DNA from: Podocnemis expansa
Lineage: Eukaryota > Chordata > Testudines > Podocnemididae
DNA length: 64,000 nucleotides
Direction: 5' to 3'
Assembly (NCBI GenBank): GCA_007922195.1
Contig: ML681994.1
Location: 47,352,434 to 47,416,433, forward strand
Shown here: piece by piece, positions 49,128 through 60,480 of the stretch
Numbering within the stretch: position 1 is the stretch's first letter
Layout of the letters: the number at the start of each line of letters is the position of its first letter
Translations under genes and position numbers: made by a program
Notes under the pieces: generated by a model
Told to the model about the DNA's origin: nothing
The model's database searches: none
Seen by the model: the letters and a program-made list of their open reading frames with translations, nothing else

Positions 49128-49405
49128 CAGCAGTTCTCAAGTTTTTTTGTGTCACAACACAGTTGGTGGAGTGTGCAACGGTGTGGAAAGCAATGCCCTC
49201 CCTTGTCGCCACAATAAAGCCCTCCCCTGCCTCCATAATAAAGCCCCCTGCTGTCCAAACACATGCCCTCCCACCCCCACCAAGAAGCTGCAGCCACAGG
49301 AAGGTGCTGTTGCACTCCAGGTTATCACAGGGGCCAGCTCCTAGTGACACACAGCTATATGTCACAATAAATAATGTGTTCCAACACAGCAGTTGAGAAC
49401 CACTA
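49128..49405. mobile_element. hAT-like short element
   Basis: The left end cagcagttctcaagttttt and the right end gcagttgagaaccact are inverted repeats of the common cagNggttctcaa type. Flanks aggccta (49121-49127) and aggcta (49405-49410) suggest a duplication with one lost base. The interior has cctcccctgcctcc-type repeats. The frames on both strands here (up to 118 codons) come from the element. Confidence 0.65.
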
Positions 49406-49409
49406 GGCT

Positions 49410-51840
49410 AAAGATATCGTATGTTCTGTTAAATCCCCTGCATATTCTACTTTTTATCCTCCCACTTAAAAATAGTTGAAACAAAACAGACAACATAATT
49501 TCCGAGTATTATGTTGACTTCAGCTATCCAGCTCATTTAAAGGAAAGCCTCAAAACCTCTTCAAAATTTATAATGGAATATTTTCCAAGCAAGAGACAAA
49601 TCTCACTGTATCTATTCAGAGCAAGAAAGAGTTTTGTATGTCATATGGAAATAAATCATCTTTGCATTAAATATTTTCATTTTTTTAAACTCCAAATTAT
49701 GTTTTAGTTATGGGTAAAGTCATAGAAATGCACTTGAAAAAAATCATTGGCAACCAATTCTTATTCCAAAGAAATGCATATTTTTATCTTATATGTGCAA
49801 GAATCTGTATGCACAAGCAAGAGAAATGTTGCTTTTATTTTGTGTTGCTTTTCTTTAGAAATCAGCAAGCTGATTATTTTAAAAATAAATCATTACAGTG
49901 CTTCAGCCTGCCATATTCTTCTGGCAACAAAATATCAGCACTGCAAGTTGCTGTATCACTAGAAATGGAAAACTGAAGTTGAAAAGCTTGGTTTCCCACA
50001 TAATCATTTTAGGTGAGTTGGTGACAGCTGAAATCAGATTCCTGTTATGACCAGATGTGTCTTTAAATGCAGAATCCCCCTCTTGCTTCCCACTGCAAGT
50101 AGAATTAAGTGAAAAATAAAAATTAAAGGTCTAATTAGTACAGCTCTTGAACAGTAAATATAGTACATCATTTCTTTTTCATCTCTGGTAATATGTTTAG
50201 GGAAGAAAGTGCTTTAGGTTAAAAAAATCCAGTGAAGAGTGAATTACTTCCTCTCTGACATATAGCTAGGTTTGCTTTTTATTAAAAACCAGGTTTATTT
50301 GTTGAGCTATTGTACAAGAATGCTGAGGTGGTGTTGGATTTGCCAGTCAACTGGAGTGCTGAGTTTTCCTAATCAAGAAGCTAGAAGAAATTATCGCTTG
50401 TATTCCTCCCCACTCCCCATGCTTCCCTACAGCTAGGAGATGTGAGTAGAGAAATCTATGCTGCAGAAGAGCTGAGGCTGTATGATTTATGTATGATTAT
50501 CTCTTCATCTTAGGAAGCATGGCTTAGCTCTGCCTAAATTAAATACAGAGGAGCACTCCAGAGGGGTAGGTCATGGGAATAAAGGTTCTAACTCTGATGC
50601 AACAGGATTGCTGAGGTGGGGTGAATTAAAGAGAGGGGAAGGAAAAGGCCAAGAAACATTTTCTTTCTACAAGAAGGATTTCTCAGGTAGGAATGTAGGC
50701 TCAGGTTATTAGGAGACTGAGGACTGAATATGTGATTTAACCATTAACAATAATCATATGTGGACCAAATTCCTCTTATCCCACTATCCCAGATTTACCA
50801 TTAACCCTGAGTAAAGAGCAGCATAGAGTTTCACTGTCCCACACAACAGATCACAGTCATGGTTCAGCTCCTGGTCTCCCTCCTCCTCACTCCAGGAGGA
50901 AGTAATAGCACTAGCCCTCCACCACCAGGGGCTTCCCTTTCTGATGTCTTAGACACATTGCCTGGCACAAGTTAGAGACAAGGATCCATTCACTTACCAC
51001 CCCTGATTTCTCATTCTGTGCCCACCTGTACAGGAAGCAGCATAGGAGACCCATTGCTCCTTAACTCTCAAAGCAGATAGCTCAGGGAGAGGAGGGAGGG
51101 CAATTTTGTAAGCCTCACTTCTCTATGTGGGCCATAGGGTGAGGCACAATCTTGTCCTTTGTGATTTAGCCTAGTGTGATTTTTCTACCTTATCAGAAAA
51201 GAAGGCACAACTACAGAAGACCTCTTGAAACTAACTAAAAACTGGGAAGGATGGGAGAGTGGGAAGGAGGTTCCTCAAAAAGAAAGAGAAATTAAGAGAC
51301 TGCATTGAAAAGCAAGAGCTTGAGAAACCCACTCACACTGCTATTTGGACAGACCTTCTTTCCCAAACGTAACTGGAACAGAAGTAAGCCTTCTAAACCT
51401 TTAAAGCGAGATTGCCACATCCTGCCGAAGTTAGCCCAGACATAACAGCTGGGCAGCCTAGCCTGCTTTCTAGAATGCTCTGCAAAGGATACGGTAAGTT
51501 CTCCTCGTTCCATCTACAAACTGGATATAGGGGCTGAGCTTTCATTGGGGTCCACGTTCTTCACAATTTCTCTGAGGCAAGTGCCCCCCACCCCGTGCAA
51601 GTAATTTATTTTTGTTTTGTAAAGAAACAGCGTATAGCATCTGGTTGATACTTCCCAAGTGGTTTTCATTCCCCTGTTGATTATTTGTATCTGCTATTTG
51701 TATTTTCTTGTGTATAGGATTAAATAATCTTCCCTCTGAGTGTGTAGCATCAATTAAAGGCCCACTGTCACTCCCACTGAAGAACATAACAGCTGATTTG
51801 TGCCTTAATAAGACAATAATACTTTGTATATAGCATATAT
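49410..51840. other. Unassigned sequence, no gene seen
   Basis: No gene or recognisable transposon terminus was found. The 49710-49976 frames and the 51292-51513 minus frame have no domain features. Confidence 0.5.
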
Positions 51841-51844
51841 CATC

Positions 51845-52000
51845 CATAAATCTCAAAGCACTTAGCAGATTGGTAAAATGAGGCACAGGAAGGTAAGGTG
51901 ACATGCCCCCAGTCATCCAGTAGGCCTGTGCTGGAGAGCAAAGGCCTATCAGTCCCATTGAGGAGCTCTACCCACTGGGAAACACTGCTTCCATTAAGGT
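51845..52000 (-). repeat. MIR/CORE-type SINE
   Basis: atctcaaagcacttagcag, aaaatgaggcacaggaaggt, gacatgcccccagtcatcc and ctctacccactgggaaacac are in the order expected of an inverted MIR-like SINE body and head. The overlapping 138-codon minus frame (51542-51958) is derived partly from it. Confidence 0.75.
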
Positions 52001-52015
52001 CCCTCCATACTGCAA

Positions 52016-53620
52016 ATAAGTAAATGAAGGTTTTTGCCAGTGGAGTCAGGAGTGGGCCTCCAGTGGAAGACTTTTTGCATGAGATGAATATTTCTTTTCC
52101 CTTTCTGTATTAGCCCTGAGAGGTATTTTGTCCTTTCAAATTCAGGTTATCATTTTAAATCCTAACCAAATAAATGTTTAAAAGAAAGTTCAATGTAAAT
52201 TCTAACATCCAATCACACTGAAAGGACCTATTTATTATAATTGGCTATGATCTTGCACATGCTCCGGTAGAGGATGGCTTCTAGGTCAGCCTGGAATGAA
52301 CTATTTGTTCCTCATTACAAAAGTCTTGTTACATGAGAATTGTAGCACATTCTCTCTAAAACGAAGAAACATAGCACATACACCAGCAAACACTGCATAC
52401 ACTCCTTTACAAGAGCTACTGAGCATTATAATTTAGGAATGCAGCACTGCCATCTGGGGGATGAAAAATCCAATAGTACAATCAGAGCCCAGCTGGGGGG
52501 GAACATATGAGAAAAAAAAAGAGCCTGCAGTGGCTAATAATGATGATATGCTTTTCTTAAAGTGTACATGAATCAACAATACCCTCCTGGATTATTGCTT
52601 TCAAATAGTGTAATATTATTTTTCACTTAGATACACAGGTTCTACACATTGTAACGGCATAAGTGGGGTCTTGCCTTTTAATGTTTTTATCATTTAGTAA
52701 CTGGCTACATGGTGCAAGCAGTCCCTGTAATGAATTCCCTATAATTCCTTGAATTACAATATTATTCCCTCTTTGTGCAGTTATATCAGTAAACAAGGGC
52801 AGAGGTGATTCACTGAACCCAGCTAATAAACTGCTCTGGAGTCCAGTCTGCAGTCTTTGAAATTCATAACAAATAATAATGCAGAAATTACCATATCCAT
52901 ATCTCTTGACATCCTGCTGAGCTCACTGTCACATCCTTTACATACTGCATTTATTTCACTGCACATGGCTTGGTCCTGAGAAACCTCCCATCTTTTTCCC
53001 CCCAATAATCTGGGAGGCAGCCCATCTGGCTCATTAACAAAGAAATTGACAGCATATACCTACAGAGCTAATTGCTTTTCTCAGCTGGACTATGCTAGGT
53101 GAATATGGCGGATCCAGTGGTTCCTTTAAAAGAAAACTTGTGCAATTTCTCAACAGCTATATACAGAAAAATTCTGTATTCCACAACTTGTCCTAGCTAC
53201 TTACTCTGTCTTTTCCACACGCACGCACGCACCCCCCCTCCCAATCAATATATTCAAGCCTCCACAAAGGCTGTTGTGCCAAAACTTTGATGATGCAGCC
53301 CATTTCTTGAATGAATTTCCCAAATGAGAACAAAGAACCATTAGTATACATAGTCAATACCTAGCACAGTGGGCCCCTAGGAGGCTGATACCTAGCAGCG
53401 ATATTGCAACATAAAACATAACTAACAGTATTAATTGCAATCCTAACAAAGTAAAAAAGGGGGTTGGTTTGTTTGTTTTAACTATGAGAGATTATCTCAA
53501 TTGTCATACAACTGCCAACTGGCTTGTTTTAACCAGTGTGGCCATGTTGTGACTGACCTGCTACTTCACCTTTTGTGGAATAGCTACAAATGTCTATCTT
53601 TTACATTATGCCCCTTGAAC
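52016..53620. other. Unassigned AT-rich sequence
   Basis: No gene was seen. A short (acgc)n plus C-rich tract lies at 53217-53240. Nothing else is recognisable. Confidence 0.5.
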
Positions 53621-53632
53621 TTAATATAATTT

Positions 53633-53839
53633 CAAAGGGGGTAGTCATGTTATTCTACTTCAGTAAAACAAACAAGGAGTCCTATGGCCCTTAAAGACTA
53701 ACACATTGATTTATTGCATGAACTTTCATAGGAGAAAAGCCCACTTCTTCAGACACCTTGAAAAACAGCTTCTCCCATGAAAGCTCACACAATAAATCAA
53801 TTTGTTAGTCTTCAAGGGCCATAGGACTCCTTGCTTATT
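53633..53839. mobile_element. 207-bp PLE end-derived foldback with target duplication
   Basis: A perfect 12-base duplication, ttaatataattt, lies at 53621-53632 and 53840-53851. The left arm (caaagggggtagtcatgtta ... gaaaagcccacttcttcaga) and the right arm (cttctcccatgaaagctcac ... caagggccataggactcctt) are inverted copies of the PLE terminal sequence, separated by only ~20-30 bases. The left end carries the ~40-base tip and the right end does not. There is no coding sequence. This is a MITE-sized derivative of the same PLE family. Confidence 0.9.
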
Positions 53840-53851
53840 TTAATATAATTT

Positions 53852-54420
53852 ATTACTTTAAAATTTTTCCCTATTTCACCTCAGCTGATGATTCCACTAG
53901 TATCACAACAGTACATTGTCTTGGTGTGATCTTCAGAAAGTAATATCTCAAATGAACAAGGGGTAGTACTGCTGTGCAGGTGTTGATCTAGTGCCCTTGA
54001 AGGTGTATGTGGCCGATAGTAAAGCAAAGTGAACTACTGGAATAGTTAAAAATGATAATATTCCATTATAAACAAACAAAACACAGATAGTAACCTTAGG
54101 GGAGCAGATGTTTTATATTAGCATGACTGGGGGTGTGTGGGGAGTCAAATCCCAACTCAGAAATCAAGTAGTTCCTATTCATGCTAATCCCAAATGAATA
54201 TTTGCCCCCATCAGGCTGTCTTTAATGACAAAGGCAATCATTCAGCACAGCAAAGCATTCCCTAAGTGTCTGGAGGGTAGCTTCAGCCTGGAGTAGCTAT
54301 TTACCAGTTGGCCTTGGGCATCAAATCTAACACACTGGCACAAATCAACATATTTGCTGCTCAGGAGAGGCCCAGGTTTGGCACTGAAGGAGGAGATCAG
54401 AATTTAGGTGCATTAGATAT
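53852..54420. other. Unassigned sequence
   Basis: No gene or recognisable repeat was seen. Confidence 0.5.
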
Positions 54421-54428
54421 TTGTAGAA

Positions 54429-54943
54429 CAGTGGTTACCAATGCTTTTGGCTCAAGGGCCACAGCTATAATTTTTACTATCCTGAAGACCAGCAGTCTCT
54501 ACTAGCACTCTGCCTCTTACTCCCTACCTGCACCCAGACGGAAGGAGTTCATTGGGGAGGCTCTCCTGTCTCCCTAGCGGCAATCAGGAAAGTCACATGC
54601 ATTCCTGTAGCCTTTAGTGCTATGCCTGGACCCCTAACCAATGATTCCCCTCTGCAGCCACAGAAATAAGAGATAGTGCTCCACTCCCTCTGACTCCAGC
54701 AAAGACCCCAACACCTATGGACCCAGGAAGAGTGCTTTGCGCTCTGCTGGAGTCAGAGGTGGGATCTCTGACCCTGTTGGCTGCAGCAAGGATCCTGCAT
54801 CAGTCTTTTAGCCCCTCAGCAAGGCATTCAACCTGGGTCGTTAGCTGGTGGCTCCCTTCTACAGTCAAGGAGGGAAGCAGCAGGCAACTTGGAAAGGCTC
54901 CAGAGGCCACTTTTGGCCCCAAGCCACAGGTTGGAAATCACTG
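54429..54943. mobile_element. hAT-like non-autonomous element
   Basis: It starts cagtggttaccaatgc and ends gttggaaatcactg, an inverted pair. It is flanked by ttgtagaa (54421-54428) and gtgtagaa (54944-54951), an 8-base duplication with one mismatch, as expected for hAT. There is no transposase. The 104-codon frame 54717-55031 crosses its right edge and is not a gene. Confidence 0.8.
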
Positions 54944-54951
54944 GTGTAGAA

Positions 54952-55615
54952 GCTATTGTGTTCTTGAGGGCTGCCTGCCCTATGTCTGTTTTTCATCCTG
55001 TTTTGTAGTACCGCATTCGATCACATTGTAAAGCTTTTTTTAAAAAGTCAGTTACATTGGTTTTTTACCAGCAAACAATAATATTCTGGGTTATTTAATC
55101 AAGTTCTAATTTAACAATGACACTGAAGTGCATATAGCACCAGTTACACTGAATTTTGGACAAAAGGTCACCAATTTTAGCCGAGTCAACCAAATTTCCT
55201 TTCGTGTATCACAGAGCAGGTTTTGACCACCATCTTTACAGGTGAAAAGTTAATACTTGTGGAATAACTATCAGTTCTTTAAGTGTTACTTCATGCTGTC
55301 ATCTTGAAGATTTCAAAGCACCGAAAACTCAAGAAAGAAGATGCTAAGATTTTTAAAGCTGCCTAAAGGCTTTGGGCACCTATATTCAATTAATTGTAAT
55401 GGAAAACTGCATTCAACTTGCTGAGGTGGCTTCAACAACTCCAGCTAGATGGTATTGCTTCTAAAGCACAGCACTGGGAGATGTTAAGAGCTAGGAAGAC
55501 CTGCACAAAAGCTATTTGCATTGCATAACAAGAAATTTCATTGGTCCTACAAAATCCAGGAACTTGGCAACCTAATGTAGAGCAGAATCTACTGGTGCCT
55601 TATCTATCTGCATAT

Positions 55616-55673
<58 letters not shown>

Positions 55674-56390
55674 CCTTGTAACAGAAGCTGAGGCTTCTCT
55701 CTCTAGGGACCAGATTCTCCAGTCTGTGAAGGCCGTGTTATGGTATATGGCCTTAAAGAAGTCAGTGATGGATAGCAGAAAATTCCCCCATTCCAGGGAA
55801 GTCTGGCAGAGGAAGCATAAGGGGAATGCGACTGTGTGTCAGGGACATTTGAGAGGACAGCTGTGGACTGAGCAAGGAGAGGAGCCGCTAGCCCCAGTCC
55901 TCCACTTTTGTAACATTTTTGTGCAGCCTCAATGGGCATGAAGGATGGATGGGTCTGAATCTGGAAGCAGACACTGGCTTCCTGCGACTGCCCCCTTTGT
56001 TATATCACCTGTTGCTTGCTTTGGGATCCTCAGATGTTGGATGTTATGATGCAAGTGCAAATTATAATGAAAAACACTCTGAGGGATCACTTTATACAAC
56101 ACAGACACACAGTTACTCCTAAAATACACTGCAGCAAATAGTGCCTATAACAGTTTAGCATACAAAAAAAAATCAATCAACTTTAAACTGCAGGCATTGA
56201 TCTACCTAGTCATCAGTTAAATGCAACAGTCTAATGTTTTCTGCTATGTGGGAACAAAGGTCTAGAAATGCTGGCAAAACAATCATAAATCCTGGAAGAA
56301 GGGAAAATGAGGCAACTTCATAGTCCCTCATTTTTCCTTAAAGCGGCCTACATCCCGCCACAAAATATACACTTACAGTGTTAGGGGAAG
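54952..56390. other. Unassigned sequence with a microsatellite
   Basis: Apart from the microsatellite at 55615-55669 no feature was identified. The paired frames at 55703-56129 have no domain features. Confidence 0.5.
55615..55669. repeat. (CT)n(CA)n compound microsatellite
   Basis: A run of ct/tc repeats (about 55615-55633) passes directly into about 18 ca repeats ending at 55669. Confidence 0.95.
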
Positions 56391-56399
56391 ACAGTGGTG

Positions 56400-57134
56400 T
56401 GACCAGCTAGAGACAGGAGGAGCCATGCAACAGCTCCAAGAAGCAGCAGTGGTGGACCTGTTGGTTGTTAACACTGTCATTGGTAGACCCAACCTGTCCC
56501 CATGTGGAGCAAGCTAGGCAGTCAGGTGGCCCGCTGAGTAGTGCTCAGTTGATTGTCCTTGGACTCAGGGCAATGCAACCTAGTGGGCAGAGTCAATATT
56601 GGCTACCCTGAGAGTCAGGGCTGTGTGATCCAGTGACCAGAGTCAGCAGGGCCAGCGCCTCTCCCTATGCTACCGGGTCCCATCCCAGGGCCCTGACAAT
56701 AGCAAGGTTGCTCACCAATGAGTAGGCAGGTAATCAACCAGCAGCTTGCTAATTGTTTCCTGCTGTTTTCTCTGTTCCCTACCCTGTCTCCTGATGTGTT
56801 GTTCCACATGTCATCAGAGCATCCTGGCTCCTCAGAATGGTTAGTCCTCAAGGCTCTGATTTTAGACATGCGTCTGGCTGCACAGGGGATCCTGCCTGGT
56901 TCAGACTGGTCTCTGGTTGTGTCAGGCAAAGAGTACCATGGCTCATAGGCTAAAGCCTCCATCTTGTACCTTCATGCTCTACAATCAGCCTAGAGTGAGC
57001 TGGGGACAGCCCCTTTTTATAGTGTGGCAGCAGTTGGAGCATGCTCATCATGGTTTAGGGGGCAGGAATTCCACCATCCAGAGTGTGTGGTTAACCCGTT
57101 CATGATCAGGACAGAGTTTATTCACCCCATCACA
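56400..57134 (-). mobile_element. Putative solo LTR / LTR-element end, antisense
   Basis: On the minus strand the segment begins tgtgatggggtgaataaact at 57134 and contains a TATA-box-like ctataaaaagg at 57014-57022 followed by a short GC-rich leader, consistent with U3 and R of an LTR. The far part (56560-56650) contains two ~31-base units (tcagggcaatgcaaccta ... agagtca) at a 50-base spacing. No coding region is visible and the CA end of the LTR could not be placed, so it may be an LTR plus some internal sequence. Confidence 0.45.
57014..57022 (-). promoter_or_regulatory. TATA-box-like element in the putative LTR
   Basis: The minus strand reads ctataaaaagg about 110-120 bases downstream of the TGTGATGG start of the LTR-like segment. 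The position is plausible for an LTR core promoter; activity cannot be judged. Confidence 0.4.
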
Positions 57135-57562
57135 AATATATGCATTATTTTTCCTCATTGTACCATTAGTTTTCATTCCACTACCACCTGCCCCCTCCAA
57201 AGGAGTAAGAGTGCTCATGGAGCAAATACGAGCACAGATCATGGGACTGCAAACTGCAGAGGAGGAGAAACTTTCAATGACCATGTTAGGTTGGGGATTC
57301 TCTCTAAATTGTAAGGCACTATAATATTTACAAACCACACTGCCTCCCCCCCCCCAGCTTCTACTGTTTCCCCAAAGGGAGAATTGTTTAAAGTTCTTGG
57401 GGACCTATCAGTTCAATTCCTAAAGGTCAAAAAGAAAAAATTCCACCAACTGTGCTCTCCTCTTTGTCCCACATTTCCAGGATTTGTTAAGTCTGTACGA
57501 AGTCAAAGCTAGGAAAATGCTTTTTTGAAAACATGGGCCTTACACTTTGGTTTGGATATCTT

Positions 57563-57625
57563 TTCATAGATTTTAGGTCAGAAGGGATCTTAAAATATGT
57601 AGTCTGACTTCCTGCATTTGAGAGG
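57563..57625 (-). repeat. CR1 3' end fragment
   Basis: catagattttaggtcagaag then ggatcttaaaatatgtagtc is the inverted end of a CR1. It is a separate short copy in front of the longer one starting near 57886. Confidence 0.65.
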
Positions 57626-58529
57626 GCCTGGTAGTTAAGCAATAAAATAAGGCCATAAAATTCACAAAAGTTTAGGACTGGGCTCAATCTGATCTCCTCT
57701 AGCAAAACGGTCCATGAGCTGGCAATCTGACTGTCACAGATGCTGTACCCCAGCATCCAAGTGCTTTGCTTTGACAGTCTTTGCAACTACATCATTACTG
57801 TGGGGTACAGGCCTCACCAGTGCCTCATTGACCATGAGAGGGTCTTATGAGAGAGCCAAGAAATAATCCTTTTAGTATCTTGCACATTCATTGATTTCAA
57901 GGCCAAAAGGGGCCATTATGATCATCTAGTCTGACCTCCTCTATAATACAGGCCACAGAACTTCCCCTAAATAGTTTGTTGTGCATATCTTTTAGATAAA
58001 CAACCACTAATGATTTAAAAATGGTCAGTAAAGGAAAAAAAAAATCAATGACTGTTAGTAAATTGTTCCAACACTTAAGTATCTTCACTGTCAAAAATTA
58101 ATGCCATATTTCCAGTCTCAATTTGTCTAGTTTCCACTGCCAGCCCTTGGATTGTCATATTTTTCACCATTAGAGATAAAGACCCATTTATCAAGTATTT
58201 GTTCCCCTTTTAGGTACCTCTGGATCCTAATAAAGTCACCCCTTAACTTGTGTGTGTGTGTGTTAAGCTAAAAATATAGAAGTCCTTGAAAATCACTGTG
58301 AGCCATGATTTTCTGATCCTTTATTCATTTCCATGGCTTTTTTCTTACTCCTTTCCAAGTTATCCTTCTTGAATTGTGAGAACTACAATGGGACAAAGTA
58401 TTCCAGTAGCCATCGTAGTAGTGCCAAATACAGAGGAAAAATAACCCCTCTATTTTAGCTTGAGATTCTCTTGTTTATTTGTCCCTTGCTCACATTTTCC
58501 ATTTTGGCAACAGTGTCATATGGGGAATT

Positions 58530-60005
58530 GTCAGTTTCCAAAGGGATAGCTGTGTTAGATTTGAGGATTATTTATATCTCTAAATTAGTGGCACTGCTAT
58601 GGGACCCGCATGGCCCCACAATATGCCAACATCTTTATGGGCGACTTAGAACAACGTTTCCTCAAGTCTCATCCCAAGACACCTCTTCTTTACCTGCGCT
58701 ACATCAATGACATCTTTATCATCTGGACACACGGCAGGGATGCTCTTGAAGATTTTCACAGAGATTTCAATAATTTCCACGGCACCATCAAATTGAGCCT
58801 GGAACACTCCACACAGGAGATCCACTTTCTTGACACTACAGTACAAATCAGGGATAGACGTATCACCACCACCCTATACCGAAAACCTACTGGTCGGTAT
58901 AGTTACCTACATCCTTCGAGCTTCCATCCTAAACACACCACACGATCCATTGTCTACAGCCAAGCCCTAAGATATAACCGCATCTGCTCTGATCCCTCAG
59001 ACAGAGACAGACATCTTGAGGATCTCTATCAAGCATTCTTGAAACTACAGTACCCACCTGGGGAAGTAAGAAAACAAATTGACAAAGCTAGATGGGTTCC
59101 CCGAAGTCATCTACTACAGGAGAGACCCAAGAAAGAAAGCAACAGAACACCACTAGTCACCACATACAATCCCCAAGTCAGACCTCTGCAAAAGATCATT
59201 AAGGACCTACAGCCTATTCTAAAAGATGATCCCTCTCTCTCTCAAGCATTAGGAGACAGACCACTCCTTGCTTATAGGCAGCCCCCTAATCTTAAACAGA
59301 TACTCACCAGCAACTACAGATCTAACAACAAGAACATTGAAGTAGGCAAACACCCCTGCAAAAAACCACACTGCCAAGTCTGCCCACATATCTACACAAC
59401 AGACACCATCATAGGTCCTAATCAAGCCTGCTACTCCATCAAAGGGTCATTTACCTGCTCATCTACTAATGTGGTCTATGCCATCATGTGCAAGAAATGC
59501 CCCAACACCTTATATATTGGACAAACAGAACGATCGCTCCGTAAGAGACTGAATGAGCAGAGAGCTGATATCAGAAATCAAAGAACAAAGAAACCAGTTG
59601 CTGAGCACTTCCATCTTCCTAATCACTCGATGATGGATTTGTTAACGACTGTCGTTAGAGATGTACCTGGGACATCAAGACTCCAAAGAGAAACAGCTGA
59701 ACTCGAATTAATATGCAAACTAAATTCTGTGAAAGCAGGACTCAATCGAGACTATGGGTTCTTTTCCCATTACAAAGGGTAATTTGACTTCAGGCTTCCC
59801 ATTCTTTGAGCCTGTAAACTGCTCTGATTTGCTGTTACTTTATGACCTGATCCTATGTTTTACACCCCCTTGCATTTAGTTTCATTCCTTTCTGTAAGTT
59901 CACCCATCTTCGAAGCATCTGAGGAAGTGGGATCTTCTCCCACGAAAGCTCATGCAAAAAATAAATCTGTTAGTCTTAAAGTGCCACACAACTGATTGTT
60001 GTTTT
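58530..60005 (+). mobile_element. Best-preserved Penelope-like element copy
   Basis: It is flanked by a perfect 12-base duplication, atatggggaatt, at 58518-58529 and 60006-60017. The left end has the terminal tip (tttccaaagggatagctgtg at 58535), then changes at ~58559 directly into the element body at reverse transcriptase motif B; all upstream coding sequence is missing. The right end runs through the ctcatgcaaaaaataaa motif and stops without the tip. It is inserted in an antisense CR1. Few differences from the 29167 copy suggest a relatively recent insertion, but it is inactive (see the coding entry). Confidence 0.92.
58610..59782 (+). pseudogene. PLE polyprotein, C-terminal 390 codons (RT fragment + GIY-YIG)
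   Basis: In intact PLEs this protein is a reverse transcriptase joined to a GIY-YIG endonuclease, which copy the element's RNA into nicked DNA. Visible here: residues 1-10 (MAPQYANIFM) are the end of RT motif B, with the preceding GTAMG block out of frame because one base is missing near 58604-58608. Residues 31-34 read YIND where the catalytic motif C should be YIDD (N33, aat for gat). The thumb/linker covers ~70-240. A cysteine cluster CX4CX2C is at 250-258. The GIY-YIG region has VYAI 289-292, LYIGQT 301-306, R308/R311, and the likely metal-binding E332; position 317 is Gln where the 29167 copy has His. It ends DYGFFSHYKG. The fingers and most of the palm are absent, so no function is expected. 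The apparent Met start is an internal residue. Confidence 0.9.
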
Positions 60006-60480
60006 ATATGGGGAATTCTTGCTCAACTGATTAACTACCAGGCCCCCTCAAATTCTTTCCAGAGTTAAAAACAAACAAAAAAAAAACAACAAAAAAGACC
60101 CCACATACTGTTTGTGCACACCCAGTCTACCAAATGATCCACTTTGCTCCAAGTCAGTGACCTGCCCTCCTTGTTATTTACCACTCCCTAAATTTTGGGG
60201 TCATCTGTAAACTCTGTGCTGATTTTTTGCGCCTACTTGATGATAATTCCAAATTTAGTTACATTTTGAGCCTTATCAATTAGCCAGTTTTTAATCCATT
60301 TAATATATACTATTTTGATTTTGCAATCAAACGCTGTGTGGTACCAAGTCAAATTCCTTACAGAAGTCTATGTATATTACAGCAGCACTAATGTTTATCA
60401 AGCAAACTTATAATTGCAAAAAAAGCTATCTAGTTAGTATTTATTTTGTATAAACCCATATTTATTTGTATTAATTACAT

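Larger units (their letters stand above)
57886..60480 (-). mobile_element. CR1 LINE, antisense, split by a PLE
   Basis: Left part 57886-58529: the inverted 3' end (ggccattatgatcatctagt, ctgacctcctctataataca) then coding blocks (tacctctggatcctaataaa, attccagtagccatcgtag). Right part 60018-60480 continues at the expected point with cttgctcaactgattaac, cagtgacctgccctccttg, agccagtttttaatccattt and accaagtcaaattccttaca. About 1.1 kb of one CR1 copy is thus interrupted by the PLE at 58530-60005. It has no intact frame. Confidence 0.9.

Noticed and set aside
49040..49396. 118-codon plus frame with Cys/Pro-rich tail
   Set aside because: It overlaps the hAT-like element 49128-49405 and is matched by equally open minus frames.
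58610..59782. Domesticated PLE-derived host protein
   Set aside because: Intact for 390 codons, but motif C is YIND, the frame is broken just upstream, the conserved His is Gln, and it is bracketed by a fresh target duplication with the 3' end attached. It is a dead insertion, not an exapted gene.
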